Assembly (NCBI RefSeq): GCF_017488845.2
Contig: NZ_CP083370.1
Span: forward strand, 2,170,001 to 2,234,000
From: Ensifer canadensis
GTDB taxonomy: Bacteria; Pseudomonadota; Alphaproteobacteria; Rhizobiales; Rhizobiaceae
DNA: 64,000 nt
Direction of reading: 5' to 3'
A program made the position numbers and the translations under genes. Under the pieces are notes generated by a model that worked only from the letters and a program-made list of their open reading frames with translations, did no database searches and was not told the origin of the DNA. Numbering within the stretch: position 1 is the stretch's first letter; each line of letters starts with the position of its first letter. Below, one piece after another: positions 16,670 to 25,651 of the stretch.

Positions 16670-17170
16670 TTAGCATGCGGACGTTTGCTTCGAACGCTGC
16701 GCCCGCGCTTCGCATGGCAACTGAAACGCACCCTGCCAGATACCTACCGCCTGCCCCCGCGCTTTGTCTTGAGCGTCGGCATAGGCTCCACCACTGTATC
16801 GCGACCAGTCCACTGCCAGACCGCTTTCGACGAGCCAGCGATTGACCTCTACGCCATCAGCGCGAAAGCAGACACCCACGAAACGCCCGTATCGATCACG
16901 CTCGACGGTCTCGCATCGCGTCGGCCGGAACTCCTGGAGAAAACGATCGAGCGTCATGGCGGCCTCTTGGCCGCATCGATATCGGAGCCCATCGCCATCT
17001 TCGCATACCTGCCAGGACTCCGGCGCGTCGACGCCAAGGAGCCGAATCCGCTCACCGGCGATTTCGATTGTGTCTCCGTCGACGACGGCCGCGCGGCCGA
17101 CGATTGCGTCTTCAGCGAACGCCGGACACACAGAGATCAAGCCGGCGAGGACGACCATGAACCATTTCAT
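16670..17170 (-). CDS. secreted thermonuclease-like (SNase) protein, 166 aa
   Basis: Staphylococcal-nuclease fold protein. An N-terminal signal peptide (MKWFMVVLAGLISVCPAFA) is followed by VVDGDTIEIAGERIRLLGVDAPE, which holds the calcium-binding and catalytic residues of the family (Asp31/33, Arg43, Asp48, Glu51), then a second Arg in VERDRYGRFVG. It is probably periplasmic and cleaves nucleic acid phosphodiesters. It is the third gene of a minus-strand set after the SRAP protein and the membrane protein, 13 bp from the latter. Confidence 0.85.
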   Translation of the reverse strand: MKWFMVVLAGLISVCPAFAEDAIVGRAAVVDGDTIEIAGERIRLLGVDAPESWQVCEDGDGLRYRCGQEAAMTLDRFLQEFRPTRCETVERDRYGRFVGVCFRADGVEVNRWLVESGLAVDWSRYSGGAYADAQDKARGQAVGIWQGAFQLPCEARAQRSKQTSAC

Positions 17171-17183
17171 CGTGCGGAAAACC

Positions 17184-17468
17184 TCAAGGGCCCCAGAAGA
17201 AGTAGACCGACATCCCGAAAATGTAGGCGCAGATCAACACAGTGACTGGATAACCCCAGAGAACCTTCTCGCGAGGCTGCATTTCGTTCCCGGATGTTGG
17301 GAACTCGTCGCCCCAGGCCATCGGCGGGCCGAAATCGACGGAGAAATCCCAGCCGTTCCGCCAATAGAACAACAGCGACCTGAGATACCAAAAGAGGAGC
17401 CAGGCCAACACCGCACCGGAGAAGCCGGTGAATAGATATGGTAGCGTCTCCTTGAAGAAGTTGGACAT
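17184..17468 (-). CDS. small two-pass membrane protein, 94 aa
   Basis: Unrecognised. Two hydrophobic segments, about residues 9-33 (LPYLFTGFSGAVLAWLLFWYL) and 72-92 (GYPVTVLICAYIFGMSVYFFW), flank a polar Trp/Asp-rich stretch. Its ATG overlaps the stop codon of the SRAP gene as TAATG, so it is translationally coupled to it, and the SNase gene follows 13 bp later. Confidence 0.65.
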   Translation of the reverse strand: MSNFFKETLPYLFTGFSGAVLAWLLFWYLRSLLFYWRNGWDFSVDFGPPMAWGDEFPTSGNEMQPREKVLWGYPVTVLICAYIFGMSVYFFWGP

Positions 17469-18145
17469 TACTTGGCACCCGCGAATGCCACGTTGATGCC
17501 GGGATCGCCTTCAAACTTCGACGAGTTGATGTCGCGCGAAACGCGATGGAACCGCAGATCACCATCCGGGTAGCGCTGGAGTAGCGACTTGGCATCCGGC
17601 GTGCTCGTATCCGGCGACAGCCAGGCGTCGTAGGCTTCGGGTGCCAGTATTACAGGCTGACGGTCGTGGAGCTGTCTCATGGGGTCGCCAGCCGCCATCG
17701 TCAGGATCGTGCAACTGATGACGTCGAGCGTCTTGTTGTAGGCCCAGAGACCGGCGAACGAGAATGGCTTTCGGTCGGGAAGATGAATGAACCAGGGGTC
17801 CTTCCCGCCGTCCTCGCCCTTGGTCCATTCGTAGAAACCGTCGGCGGGCACTAGGCATCGCTTCGCTTTGAACGAGTCCTTGAAGGACGACTTCACGTCA
17901 GCCTCCTCCGAGCGAGCGTTGAACGTCGGGTGCTTGGGCATTTCCTTCGCCCAGAAAGGGACGAGCCACCAGCGCCCCTCGCTGAGCTCCTGCTCTCCGT
18001 CGCCGCCCTGATGAACGAAGGGCACGGTCTGCGTCGGCGCAACGTTGTAACGCGCCGGGGTGTTGCGGCCGTACCATTTGTCGGCGAGCCGATAGAGCCG
18101 TACCAACTCGGCCCACTCCATCATCTGGGTGAAACGCCCACACAT
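17468..18145 (-). CDS. yedK: SOS response-associated peptidase (SRAP/YedK/HMCES), 225 aa
   Basis: Binds abasic sites in single-stranded DNA by a thiazolidine cross-link through its N-terminal Cys. The key residues are all present when translation starts at the ATG at 18145: Cys2 (MCGRF), Asn76 (FNARSE), Glu106 (DGFYEW) and His160 (QLHDRQPVI). This fixes the start, because Cys2 must become the N-terminus; a TTG two codons upstream would spoil it. It heads a three-gene unit with a membrane protein and a secreted nuclease. Confidence 0.93.
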   Translation of the reverse strand: MCGRFTQMMEWAELVRLYRLADKWYGRNTPARYNVAPTQTVPFVHQGGDGEQELSEGRWWLVPFWAKEMPKHPTFNARSEEADVKSSFKDSFKAKRCLVPADGFYEWTKGEDGGKDPWFIHLPDRKPFSFAGLWAYNKTLDVISCTILTMAAGDPMRQLHDRQPVILAPEAYDAWLSPDTSTPDAKSLLQRYPDGDLRFHRVSRDINSSKFEGDPGINVAFAGAK

Positions 18146-18509
18146 GCGCAAGTCCCCTCTTTGATCGCTTGGTCGATCCAGCCGCCTACCCGCAGGCTTC
18201 CGAAAACAACCGGACGGCAGTTTTTGACGTTGTCAACATACAGCCATGTTGGTTCGATCTCGACCAGCTTGCCTTCATGCCGGACGACCTGCTCTCTTCA
18301 TAAAGCAGAAAAGCTAGGCCGCCTCCCTTAGCGCCATCAGACAATCGCTGCAATTCGCTTACCCATTGTCAGGTGGAGCGCGTGCCCGGCTCATGGTTTA
18401 TTAATTTAAGGATTTTCCCGACAGGCGCAAAACACTTTCCCCTTCTTCGGTCTTTTTCCCATATTTCGCAAATGGCATAAATGCATTGCGGAAAACGGAG
18501 GAGGAAACC
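18146..18509. other. intergenic region between SRAP gene and ABC importer 1; possible frame remnant
   Basis: No normal gene. On the minus strand a stop-to-stop frame at 18121-18297 reads like protein (HEGKLVEIEPTWLYVDNV and FGSLRVGGWIDQAIKEG) but has no usable start codon and overlaps the SRAP start, so it may be a decayed gene. The right end must hold the promoter of the importer operon; GGAGGAGGA at 18498-18506 is the ribosome site of its first gene. Confidence 0.4.
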
Positions 18510-19520
18510 GTGCTCAAATCGCTTAAACTGACTCTCGCGACCACAATCTGCGTGTCGGCTCTCGCCGCCAGCAATCCGAGCTATGCAGAGACAATGAAAC
18601 TCGGTCTCTCGATGCCGACGCTGAACACCCCATTCTTTACCGTTCTGGTGAATGCCGCCACCGACCAGGCCAAATCTACCGGCGGTTCCGTTGTGCAGAC
18701 GACCAACGCGAACCGCGATGCCAGCCAGCAGGTCACTGACTTCCGCAACCTGATCAATGCGGGTGCGAATGTCATCCTCGCCGGCGTCGTCGACCGGGCG
18801 GCGATCAAGCCGTCTCTCGACTACGCGAAGAGCAAGAATGTGCCGGTCGTTATCGTGGACGACAAACCGGCTGCGGGTGACGTCTACGCCGTGGTACGTG
18901 CCGACAACCTCGCGATGGGTGCACGTGCAGCAGAAGCACTCGCCGCCGCGATGCCGGACAAGAATGCCACGGTGCTCCATGTTACCGGCGGCTTGACGAC
19001 GACGAACGGGCGCGATCGCAAGAACGGGTTCGACGAGGCATTCAAAAACGTGTCCAGCGGCAAGGTCATCGAGCAGACAGCGAACTGGGAAGGGCCGCAA
19101 GCTGCGAACGTCGCATCGACCGTGATGAGCGGCAACTCTGATATCGCCGGCATCCACCTTGCAACTGACACTCTCTATTACGATCCGGTCGCCGCTGCGC
19201 TGAAATCGCGAGGCCGCCTGGTGCCCGTTGACCAGCCCGGCCACATTGCGATCGTCGCCATTGACGGCGGTGCAAGCGCATTGAAGGCCATCCGAAACGG
19301 CAATCTGGACGCCACGGTTTCTCAGCCGGTCACCGACTACGCCAAGTACGGCGTCATCTACCTGCAGGCCGCGCTCGACGGTAAGGAGATGAAGGAGGGG
19401 CCGACCGATCACAACAGCATTGTTGTCAAGGACGGCAAATACTTCGTCGATAATCTGCAGTCGCCGATTGTGACTAAGCAGAACGTCGATGACACCAGCC
19501 TCTGGGGCAACGCGGAATAG
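18510..19520 (+). CDS. sugar-type ABC transporter substrate-binding protein, 336 aa
   Basis: Periplasmic binding protein of the ribose/inositol (CUT2) kind. A signal peptide (about 25 residues, ending near NPSYA) is followed by the two-lobe fold: MKLGLSMPTLNTPFFTVLVNAATDQA, DFRNLINAGANVILAGVVDRAA, PVVIVDDKPAAG, VTGGLTTTNGRDRKNGFDEAF, IAIVAIDGGASALKAIRNGNLDATVSQP. I prefer the GTG at 18510 behind GGAGGAGGA. First gene of an operon with ATPase, permease and a TIM-barrel enzyme; the ligand is probably a sugar, polyol or cyclitol. Confidence 0.9.
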   Translation: MLKSLKLTLATTICVSALAASNPSYAETMKLGLSMPTLNTPFFTVLVNAATDQAKSTGGSVVQTTNANRDASQQVTDFRNLINAGANVILAGVVDRAAIKPSLDYAKSKNVPVVIVDDKPAAGDVYAVVRADNLAMGARAAEALAAAMPDKNATVLHVTGGLTTTNGRDRKNGFDEAFKNVSSGKVIEQTANWEGPQAANVASTVMSGNSDIAGIHLATDTLYYDPVAAALKSRGRLVPVDQPGHIAIVAIDGGASALKAIRNGNLDATVSQPVTDYAKYGVIYLQAALDGKEMKEGPTDHNSIVVKDGKYFVDNLQSPIVTKQNVDDTSLWGNAE

Positions 19521-19522
19521 CC

Positions 19523-21079
19523 ATGAGTATTCGCCCCGAAATACCGCAGGGCCTCGAGAGCCCTTCCGACCAGCTCGTCACCATTCAAGGTGCCGTAAAA
19601 CGCTTCGGAGGTACGGTCGCTTTGAACGGGCTGTCCATTGCGATCAAGCGAGGCGAGTCACACGCCTTGATCGGGCGCAATGGCGCAGGAAAGTCCACGC
19701 TCGTATCGGTCCTCACGGGGCTCCGGTCGATCGATTCAGGGACGTTCCTTCTGAACGGCCAAGCGCCGCCTGCTCTGAGCGATCGAAACGCTTGGGGCAA
19801 AGCTGTGGCTTGCGTCTACCAGCATAGGACGCTCGTGCCCGACTTGACGGTGGCCGAGAACCTGTATCTGGGGCGATACCAGGGCAAACAAATGATCTCG
19901 TGGCGCGGCCTGAACCAACAGGCATCGGCCGCGCTCGAGAGCTGGAACATCCCGATTCTCCCGACGACCCCGGTCCGGGACCTCGGCGTCGGCGAGGCAC
20001 AGATGGTCGAGATCGCACGCGCCCTGAGCCAGGGATCGCGGTTCGTTATCCTGGACGAGCCGACGGCCCAACTTATCTCGAGCGAGATCGATCAGCTGAT
20101 CTCAAGAGTCAACGAGCTGAGGGAAAAGGGTGTTACCTTCCTTTTCATCTCTCATCACCTCGATGAAGTGCCGCGAGTGTGTGACGCCGTGACGGTGTTG
20201 CGGAACGGTCGAGACGTTATGCGCGGTGACGCCCACAAACTGACCACGGCAGAGATTGTCTCCGCAATGGTTGGAGATGAGGTGACTGGCAAGGCTTTGA
20301 CCGCAAGCGAAAGGGTTTCCCGGCCCGCGATCAGCCCAGGGACCCCCGTCGTCCTGAAGGCGAATCTAAAGCTCGATGCCTGCGAGGACAGCTTCGTTCT
20401 GTCTCTACGAAACGGCGAGGTTGTCGGATTCGCTGGCCACAATGGTTCCGGAACGCGTCAGATCGCCCTCGCCCTGGCCGGCCACTATTCGAAATGGTCA
20501 GGTGAGTATGAGGTGAATGGGAAGAAGATCGAGAAGCCCTGGACGCCGCCGAAGGCGGTGAGGAGCGGCGTCGCCCTTCTCCCCGAAGACCGCATTAAGA
20601 CAGGGCTGGTTGGCGGCATGTCCATCGAGGACAATATGACGTTGCCCAGTCTCAGGGCCTTCACGAAGGGCCTCCTGATAGACGGCCGAGCACGCCGGAG
20701 GTTCGCGGAAAACAACCGGAGCGACCTGGGAGTGGTCTGCCATTCGGTAAAACAGAACGTAGGCGAACTCAGCGGTGGAAATCAGCAGAAGGTGCTTCTG
20801 GGTTCGGCGCTGAGCACTAACCCGAGCGTCCTCATTCTTCTGCACCCAACGGCCGGGGTCGATATCGCGTCCAAGGCGACGATCCTCGACATAGTGGAAC
20901 AACGCCGCCGCCAGGGCTTGGCGGTTCTGCTGGTCAGCGATGAGCCGGAAGAGCTTGCGTTCTGTGACCGTGTCCAAGTCTGGGTACGAGGAAAAAAAGT
21001 CGTCGAGAAGAGCGGCATGAACGAAGAGGAACTCGTGTCAGCCATGGAAGGCTTTCATACATCTCCGGAGGAAACATGA
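19523..21079 (+). CDS. CUT2-type ABC transporter ATPase with two nucleotide-binding domains, 518 aa
   Basis: Energises import. NBD1 is canonical: Walker A GRNGAGKS at residues 51-58 and Walker B FVILDEPTA. NBD2 is strongly degenerate: the Walker A position reads GHNGSGTRQ without Lys, and Walker B plus the catalytic Glu read ILLHPTAGVD instead of LDEPT. Degenerate NBD2 Walker A is usual in this subfamily, but loss of both Asp and Glu is not. It starts 2 bp after the binding-protein gene and overlaps the permease gene by 4 bp. Confidence 0.92.
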   Translation: MSIRPEIPQGLESPSDQLVTIQGAVKRFGGTVALNGLSIAIKRGESHALIGRNGAGKSTLVSVLTGLRSIDSGTFLLNGQAPPALSDRNAWGKAVACVYQHRTLVPDLTVAENLYLGRYQGKQMISWRGLNQQASAALESWNIPILPTTPVRDLGVGEAQMVEIARALSQGSRFVILDEPTAQLISSEIDQLISRVNELREKGVTFLFISHHLDEVPRVCDAVTVLRNGRDVMRGDAHKLTTAEIVSAMVGDEVTGKALTASERVSRPAISPGTPVVLKANLKLDACEDSFVLSLRNGEVVGFAGHNGSGTRQIALALAGHYSKWSGEYEVNGKKIEKPWTPPKAVRSGVALLPEDRIKTGLVGGMSIEDNMTLPSLRAFTKGLLIDGRARRRFAENNRSDLGVVCHSVKQNVGELSGGNQQKVLLGSALSTNPSVLILLHPTAGVDIASKATILDIVEQRRRQGLAVLLVSDEPEELAFCDRVQVWVRGKKVVEKSGMNEEELVSAMEGFHTSPEET

Positions 21080-22092
21080 CCCACACTCAAACCACGAGCG
21101 CCAGCGGACCGGTCGGCCGTTCACGTCGCCTGCTCAGCGACCTCTTCCAACCGGAATGGGCGATCCTGCCCGTTCTCGTTGTCGTTCTAGTCGTGGGAAC
21201 GTTGCTGAATAGCGCGTTCCTGTCCTACGACAACTTCTACGGGGTCGTGCAGCAGGCCAGCGAGCTTGGCGTTCTAACGATGGGCCTGACGCTGGTCCTG
21301 ATCGCCGGGAAGTTCGACCTTTCACTTGAATCCACGTTTGGCCTCGCGCCGATGATCGGTGTTTATTGCCTTCTTGAAGCGGGCGGCTCCGGCCTAAACT
21401 TCGCGAATTCGCCGATCCTGGCGCTCACCGCTATATTCGCGATCGGCGCACTGATCGGCGCGTTTAACGGGATGCTCGTGGTCTATCTTCGGTTTAACGC
21501 CTTCATCGCGACACTGGCGACGTTGATCCTCCTGCGTGGCATCAGCCTTGGTCTGACTCGGGGGGAAACGCTTTCCGACCTTCCGGTGCTCCTCACTTTC
21601 CCGGGAGATTCGACGGTCTTGGGTGTGCCGGTGTCCTTCCTGATCGCGCTCAGCCTGCTGGCTGTCCTGACTGTCTTCATGTCCAGACATCGGATCGGGA
21701 GGATGCTTTATGCCGTCGGCGGAAATCAGCAAGCCGCCCGTGTGGCCGGCATCCCGGTTGAACGAGTGTTGATGGGCGTATTCATTGTCGCCGGCATGCT
21801 TGCCGCGCTCGCGGGGCTGCTGCAGGCAGGCCGAATTGCCTCCATCCCGTCATCCCTCGGACAAAACCTGATCTTCAACGCGTTCGCGGCTGCGGTACTC
21901 GGCGGCGTCAGCCTGAACGGCGGGCGCGGGACTATCGCCGGTGCCTGTGGTGGGGTGCTGCTTCTGGTCCTTATCCAGGACATCCTGGTGTTGTCGCAGG
22001 TCCCCGCATATTGGATCAATGCGACCACCGGAGGCATCATCCTGATTGCGCTGTACATCAGCAAGATCAGCGGAGCCGACAAAGCCAACTGA
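21076..22092 (+). CDS. CUT2-type ABC transporter permease, 338 aa
   Basis: Inner-membrane permease of the BPD_transp_2 (ribose RbsC) family with about ten hydrophobic segments; hallmark segments are LTLVLIAGKFDLSLESTFGLAPM, FNGMLVVYLRFNAFIATLATL, and AVGGNQQAARVAGIPVERVL. It overlaps the ATPase gene (ATGA). Only one permease gene is present, so a homodimer is expected. Confidence 0.92.
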   Translation: MTHTQTTSASGPVGRSRRLLSDLFQPEWAILPVLVVVLVVGTLLNSAFLSYDNFYGVVQQASELGVLTMGLTLVLIAGKFDLSLESTFGLAPMIGVYCLLEAGGSGLNFANSPILALTAIFAIGALIGAFNGMLVVYLRFNAFIATLATLILLRGISLGLTRGETLSDLPVLLTFPGDSTVLGVPVSFLIALSLLAVLTVFMSRHRIGRMLYAVGGNQQAARVAGIPVERVLMGVFIVAGMLAALAGLLQAGRIASIPSSLGQNLIFNAFAAAVLGGVSLNGGRGTIAGACGGVLLLVLIQDILVLSQVPAYWINATTGGIILIALYISKISGADKAN

Positions 22093-22106
22093 AGTTTGGG
22101 CTTTCG

Positions 22107-22129
22107 ATGGCGGCGTTTCGAGCCGCCAT
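22107..22129 (+). promoter_or_regulatory. intercistronic hairpin after the importer-1 permease gene
   Basis: ATGGCGGC-GTTTCGA-GCCGCCAT, a perfect 8-bp stem 14 bp after the permease stop and 102 bp before the isomerase gene. A similar stem (ATGGCGGTCGG) lies after the binding-protein gene of importer 2. It probably sets the ratio or stability of transporter versus enzyme mRNA. Confidence 0.55.
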
Positions 22130-22231
22130 TTCCTTACGAGTCCTCGCCGGCGGCCCGATGACCACCTCCCCGCTCGCACGCGGCCGGAGCGGCCACGGGC
22201 CGATGACGACCCCTATTCAATGGAGAAGAGT

Positions 22232-23086
22232 ATGAAATTCGGTAGCGATCAGAGAGTCCTTTGGTTGTCGCAAGTCCGTTCGGTCCCGTACCGGGAACGC
22301 GTGGAACTGGCGGCTCGCCACGGATACGGCACCATCAGCACCTCGCCGGCCGACTACGACCGGACGCTTGCGAGCGGTCTTTCTCTGACCGACATACGCA
22401 ACATCGCGTCGGATCACGGAGTTCGCCTTAGTTATCTTGACCCGATGGTTTTCTGGGTCCCGCAAGGTCTTCCGAGCGAAGGTGACGAGGGCCTGATCAC
22501 CTACCTCGATCGCTCGCCCGATGATTTCTTTCGCATTGCCGAAGAACTTCAGGTCGACCGCATCCACTTGATTGGGGCCTTCCCCGAAGGCCGCTACTCG
22601 ATCGCGGAGCTTACTGAATACTATGCTCGGACGTGCCAGCGCGCGGCGACATACGGTCTGAAATGCTTGATTGAAGCAATGCCGCTGTGGGGCTTGCGAA
22701 AGGTGGAAGAAGTCCACCAGATCGTCCGGGACGCCGCGCAGCCTAACAGCGGCATCATCTTCGATACGTGGCACTACACGCGTGCCGGTCGTAACGACAA
22801 GATCATCGCCGAAATACCCGCAGGTATGATCGACACCGTCCAGATAGCCGATGGCACCAAAGTGGCTCCAGCAGGCCGTTCCAATGTCATTGACTGCCTC
22901 TCGTACAGGGTTCCGATCGGCGACGGCGAATTGGCGAACAAGGATATCCTTGAACTCCTAAGGGATGCCGGCCATCTCACGAGCGTCGGTCCGGAGATTT
23001 TCTCGGCCGCTCTCGATAAGCTTCCCGGCGAGGAGATCATGGCTCTCATCCAACCGGGCTTCGACTCCCTACTGGAATCCCTCTAG
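22232..23086 (+). CDS. xylose-isomerase-like TIM-barrel enzyme, 284 aa
   Basis: Sugar phosphate isomerase/epimerase-fold protein (AP-endonuclease-2 superfamily), a group that includes IolE, IolI and 3-dehydroshikimate dehydratases. Metal-site segments seen: KCLIEAMPLWG (Glu), IIFDTWHYTRAG (Asp, His), VQIADGT and PEIFSA (final Glu). The ATG at 22232 follows GGAGAAG; upstream frame sequence is not protein-like. It is the fourth gene of the importer-1 operon, so it probably acts on the imported compound as isomerase or dehydratase. Confidence 0.85.
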   Translation: MKFGSDQRVLWLSQVRSVPYRERVELAARHGYGTISTSPADYDRTLASGLSLTDIRNIASDHGVRLSYLDPMVFWVPQGLPSEGDEGLITYLDRSPDDFFRIAEELQVDRIHLIGAFPEGRYSIAELTEYYARTCQRAATYGLKCLIEAMPLWGLRKVEEVHQIVRDAAQPNSGIIFDTWHYTRAGRNDKIIAEIPAGMIDTVQIADGTKVAPAGRSNVIDCLSYRVPIGDGELANKDILELLRDAGHLTSVGPEIFSAALDKLPGEEIMALIQPGFDSLLESL

Positions 23087-23381
23087 CGTTAGGCTCGGGG
23101 GCGGATAGTTTCCGGCCCTCGCTGCTGCGACGGATGCATGCCGGTCATACGAAGAAGCAGTCGATCTTGGCCCTTCCAAGGCTGAAATCCTCGAAGCACT
23201 CCTTTTCGCTCCTAACGCTGAAGAAGCGCTGATCATCCCCCGGCGTTTTCGGTGCTTGGACGCCCCTTCGATTCAATTGATGCACCAATGAAGAGTGCGA
23301 GACGGAAGTCACGCACTCGCAATCCTTCGCAGCTTCATGCCCGCTTGTGGCCGCGAAATTGCTCTTGTTTTCGATCCGATA
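23087..23381. other. spacer with a possible AhpD/CMD-like coding remnant
   Basis: No complete gene. In one plus-strand frame 23109-23291 reads FPALAAATDACRSYEEAVDL then GPSKAEILEALLFAPNAEEA and stops, a pattern like a fragment of a carboxymuconolactone decarboxylase/AhpD protein, without a start or the catalytic C-x-x-C. Weak evidence only. Confidence 0.3.
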
Positions 23382-24386
23382 TCACAGCTTGACGAGCTGC
23401 TTCCCGAAGTTCTCACCCTTCAGCATCCGAATGAAGGCGTGGGGTACGGCCTCGATGCCTTCTGCCACATCCTCCCGCGTCTGAAGCAGCCCTTGCTTAT
23501 ACCACAACAGCAGGTCGCCTAACGCGGTTGCGTATTCACTGTCATGGTCGTCTAGCAGGAAGCCGCTTATGCGTGCCCGGGTAATGAGCGTCCTCCTTAA
23601 ATGCCTCAGGCCGATATCAGGTTGCTCGAGTCGGTCGGCCAAGGCCATGGTTCCGACAACCACTACTCTGCCGAAGGTGTTTAGATTCAACATTGCCGCG
23701 TCGTGGATGGGCCCAGCGGTGTTGTCAATGAAGACATCCACGCCTTTGGGACAAGCGCCGGCAACATCCGCAACGAGATTGGTAGAGGCCCTGTGATTGA
23801 CGCCTGTTCGGTATCCCAACTCCTTGCACCACGCCAGCTTCTCATCGGAACCGGCGACAGCGACGGGGTCAAATCCTTTGATCCGCGCGATTTGTCCCGC
23901 GATCTGCCCCACCGCCCCGGAGGCGGCAGAGATCAACACTGTTTCACCTGGTTTAGGATGCCCCGTCTTCAGTAGTGCGAAATACGCAGTGAGACCCGGC
24001 ATGCCGAGATAGCTGAGCGCCGACTGCATCGGAGCGTCAGTAGTCGTCACCAGCTTTGCTGAGGTGGCGTCGATAACGCTGTATGGCTGCCAACCGAAGT
24101 AGTCGCTCATCACGAGGTCGCCGGGCATAAATTCCGCGGATTCCGACGTCACAACCTCGCCGATTCCGCCGCCTCGCATCATGTCGCCGACTTGGAAACC
24201 AGCGGCGTAGTTCTTTGCCGGGCTGATGCGGCCGCGCATATAGGGGTCCACCGAGAGCCACAACGTTTTCACCAAAAGCGCTCCCCCCGCCGCCGAAGGA
24301 ATGGGGCGGTCTTCCAGAATCCAATTCTCTGCCCTCGGCATTCCGGAAGGGTAGCTCCGAAGTATCCAGCTCGGGTTGGTGGCCAT
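23382..24386 (-). CDS. NADP-dependent MDR oxidoreductase (CurA/leukotriene B4 dehydrogenase-like), 334 aa
   Basis: Zinc-free medium-chain reductase that usually reduces activated double bonds of alpha,beta-unsaturated ketones. Motifs: LWLSVDPYMRGR near residue 45, YLGMPGLTAYFALL, and the nucleotide-binding ISAASGAVGQIAGQIARI. AAGGAGAACG precedes the ATG. It is divergent from a LysR gene (107 bp between starts), which probably controls it. Confidence 0.9.
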   Translation of the reverse strand: MATNPSWILRSYPSGMPRAENWILEDRPIPSAAGGALLVKTLWLSVDPYMRGRISPAKNYAAGFQVGDMMRGGGIGEVVTSESAEFMPGDLVMSDYFGWQPYSVIDATSAKLVTTTDAPMQSALSYLGMPGLTAYFALLKTGHPKPGETVLISAASGAVGQIAGQIARIKGFDPVAVAGSDEKLAWCKELGYRTGVNHRASTNLVADVAGACPKGVDVFIDNTAGPIHDAAMLNLNTFGRVVVVGTMALADRLEQPDIGLRHLRRTLITRARISGFLLDDHDSEYATALGDLLLWYKQGLLQTREDVAEGIEAVPHAFIRMLKGENFGKQLVKL

Positions 24387-24493
24387 TACGTTCTCCTTAT
24401 ATCATCCGGTGCTGTAACAGATGCATAAATTCGCACCGCATGATAATTAGGTCCGCGTAAGAAACATTGTTTTGAAATTCGGAAGAATGCCAA

Positions 24494-25399
24494 ATGGACT
24501 TGGTTGAAGCCATGAGGGTCGCCGTCTCAGTTGCGCAGCGCAAGAGCTTCATTTCTGCGAGCCGTGATTTGGACCTTTCCGCCCCATCAGTGAGCCGGAT
24601 CGTTGCTGACCTGGAGGCTGACCTGGGCGTCCGGCTTTTTAACCGCACGACCAGGCAGCTTAGTTTGACCGATGCGGGGATGGAGTTCGTACAGAAGAGT
24701 GCGGGGCTTCTGGAGGAACTCGATCACATGCGGGGTGCGATCCGAGACCGCAACGCAGCCCCACGCGGTCAACTCCGCATCTCTTGCGTGACGGCGTTTG
24801 GCAATGAGTGCCTTGCACCTGCAATGCCAGAATTCTCCCGTCGGTACCCAGAACTCGACATTTCGATCGACATCGGCAATCGGTTCGTCGATCTCATCCG
24901 CGATCACTTCGACGTCGCAGTCAGGGTCGGACCTCTGAGGGATTCATCGTTAATTGCCCAAAAGATATCTGCGCAGCGGATCGTGTTTGTTGCAGCACCT
25001 TCCTTCTGCCAGAGGTACGGAACCCCAAAGACAGTCGATGAGCTCGGCTCCTTACCATCGGTCACTCAAGTCAGCGGCGAGTGGGGGCGTACGCATCGGT
25101 TCTCTCATCACGGAAAGATCGTTGACTTCGAGGTGCCGCAGCATGTGTCGATGAACTCGGCGAGAGCGGTAAGGAATGCCTGCATCACAGGCTGGGGCTA
25201 TTCTTTGCTGCCCGACTTCATGGTCGCCAACGATATCGAGGAACACCGTCTGGTGCACCTTCTACCGGATCATGAACCTGTCGAGCAGCCGATCCTCGCC
25301 TTCTACGCCCAGCGGCAATACACCCCTGAGAAGGTCAGAGTGTTCGTCGACTATTTAATCGAGGCGTTCAATCCGAAAAATGCGCTGGCACTCGGATGA
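24494..25399 (+). CDS. LysR-family transcriptional regulator, 301 aa
   Basis: N-terminal HTH (MRVAVSVAQRKSFISASRDL, SVSRIVADLEADLGVRLFNR, TTRQLSLTDAG) and a LysR effector domain (LRISCVTAFGNECLAPAMPEF, FDVAVRVGPLRDSSLI). It is of the CrgA-like group common in proteobacteria. Divergent from the MDR reductase gene, which is the most likely target; the ligand is unknown. Confidence 0.92.
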   Translation: MDLVEAMRVAVSVAQRKSFISASRDLDLSAPSVSRIVADLEADLGVRLFNRTTRQLSLTDAGMEFVQKSAGLLEELDHMRGAIRDRNAAPRGQLRISCVTAFGNECLAPAMPEFSRRYPELDISIDIGNRFVDLIRDHFDVAVRVGPLRDSSLIAQKISAQRIVFVAAPSFCQRYGTPKTVDELGSLPSVTQVSGEWGRTHRFSHHGKIVDFEVPQHVSMNSARAVRNACITGWGYSLLPDFMVANDIEEHRLVHLLPDHEPVEQPILAFYAQRQYTPEKVRVFVDYLIEAFNPKNALALG

Positions 25400-25651
25400 T
25401 CTCTCCCAGTAGCGCGATCCTGCCAAGGCGGGTGTCGCGCTAAGCGGTCATTCGGCGGCGAGGATTATTTGTGTCTTTGTTGGCACCCGATCATAGGCCC
25501 AAAACGAACATCCGACACTTGTAGCGACCGGCCGACCGCGTGTGGCTCAAAGCGTACTTCTATGCACGCCTTCTGCCGCAAAGCCGTCGGAAAGGCACTC
25601 TTCTGACTTGGTCCAGGCCCCCACGCTCCTTGGGACGCGGGGGTATCGGAC

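Noticed and set aside
18369..19412. 347-residue minus-strand frame opposite the first binding-protein gene
   Set aside because: The plus-strand frame has a signal peptide, ribosome site and full fold; the minus frame has none.
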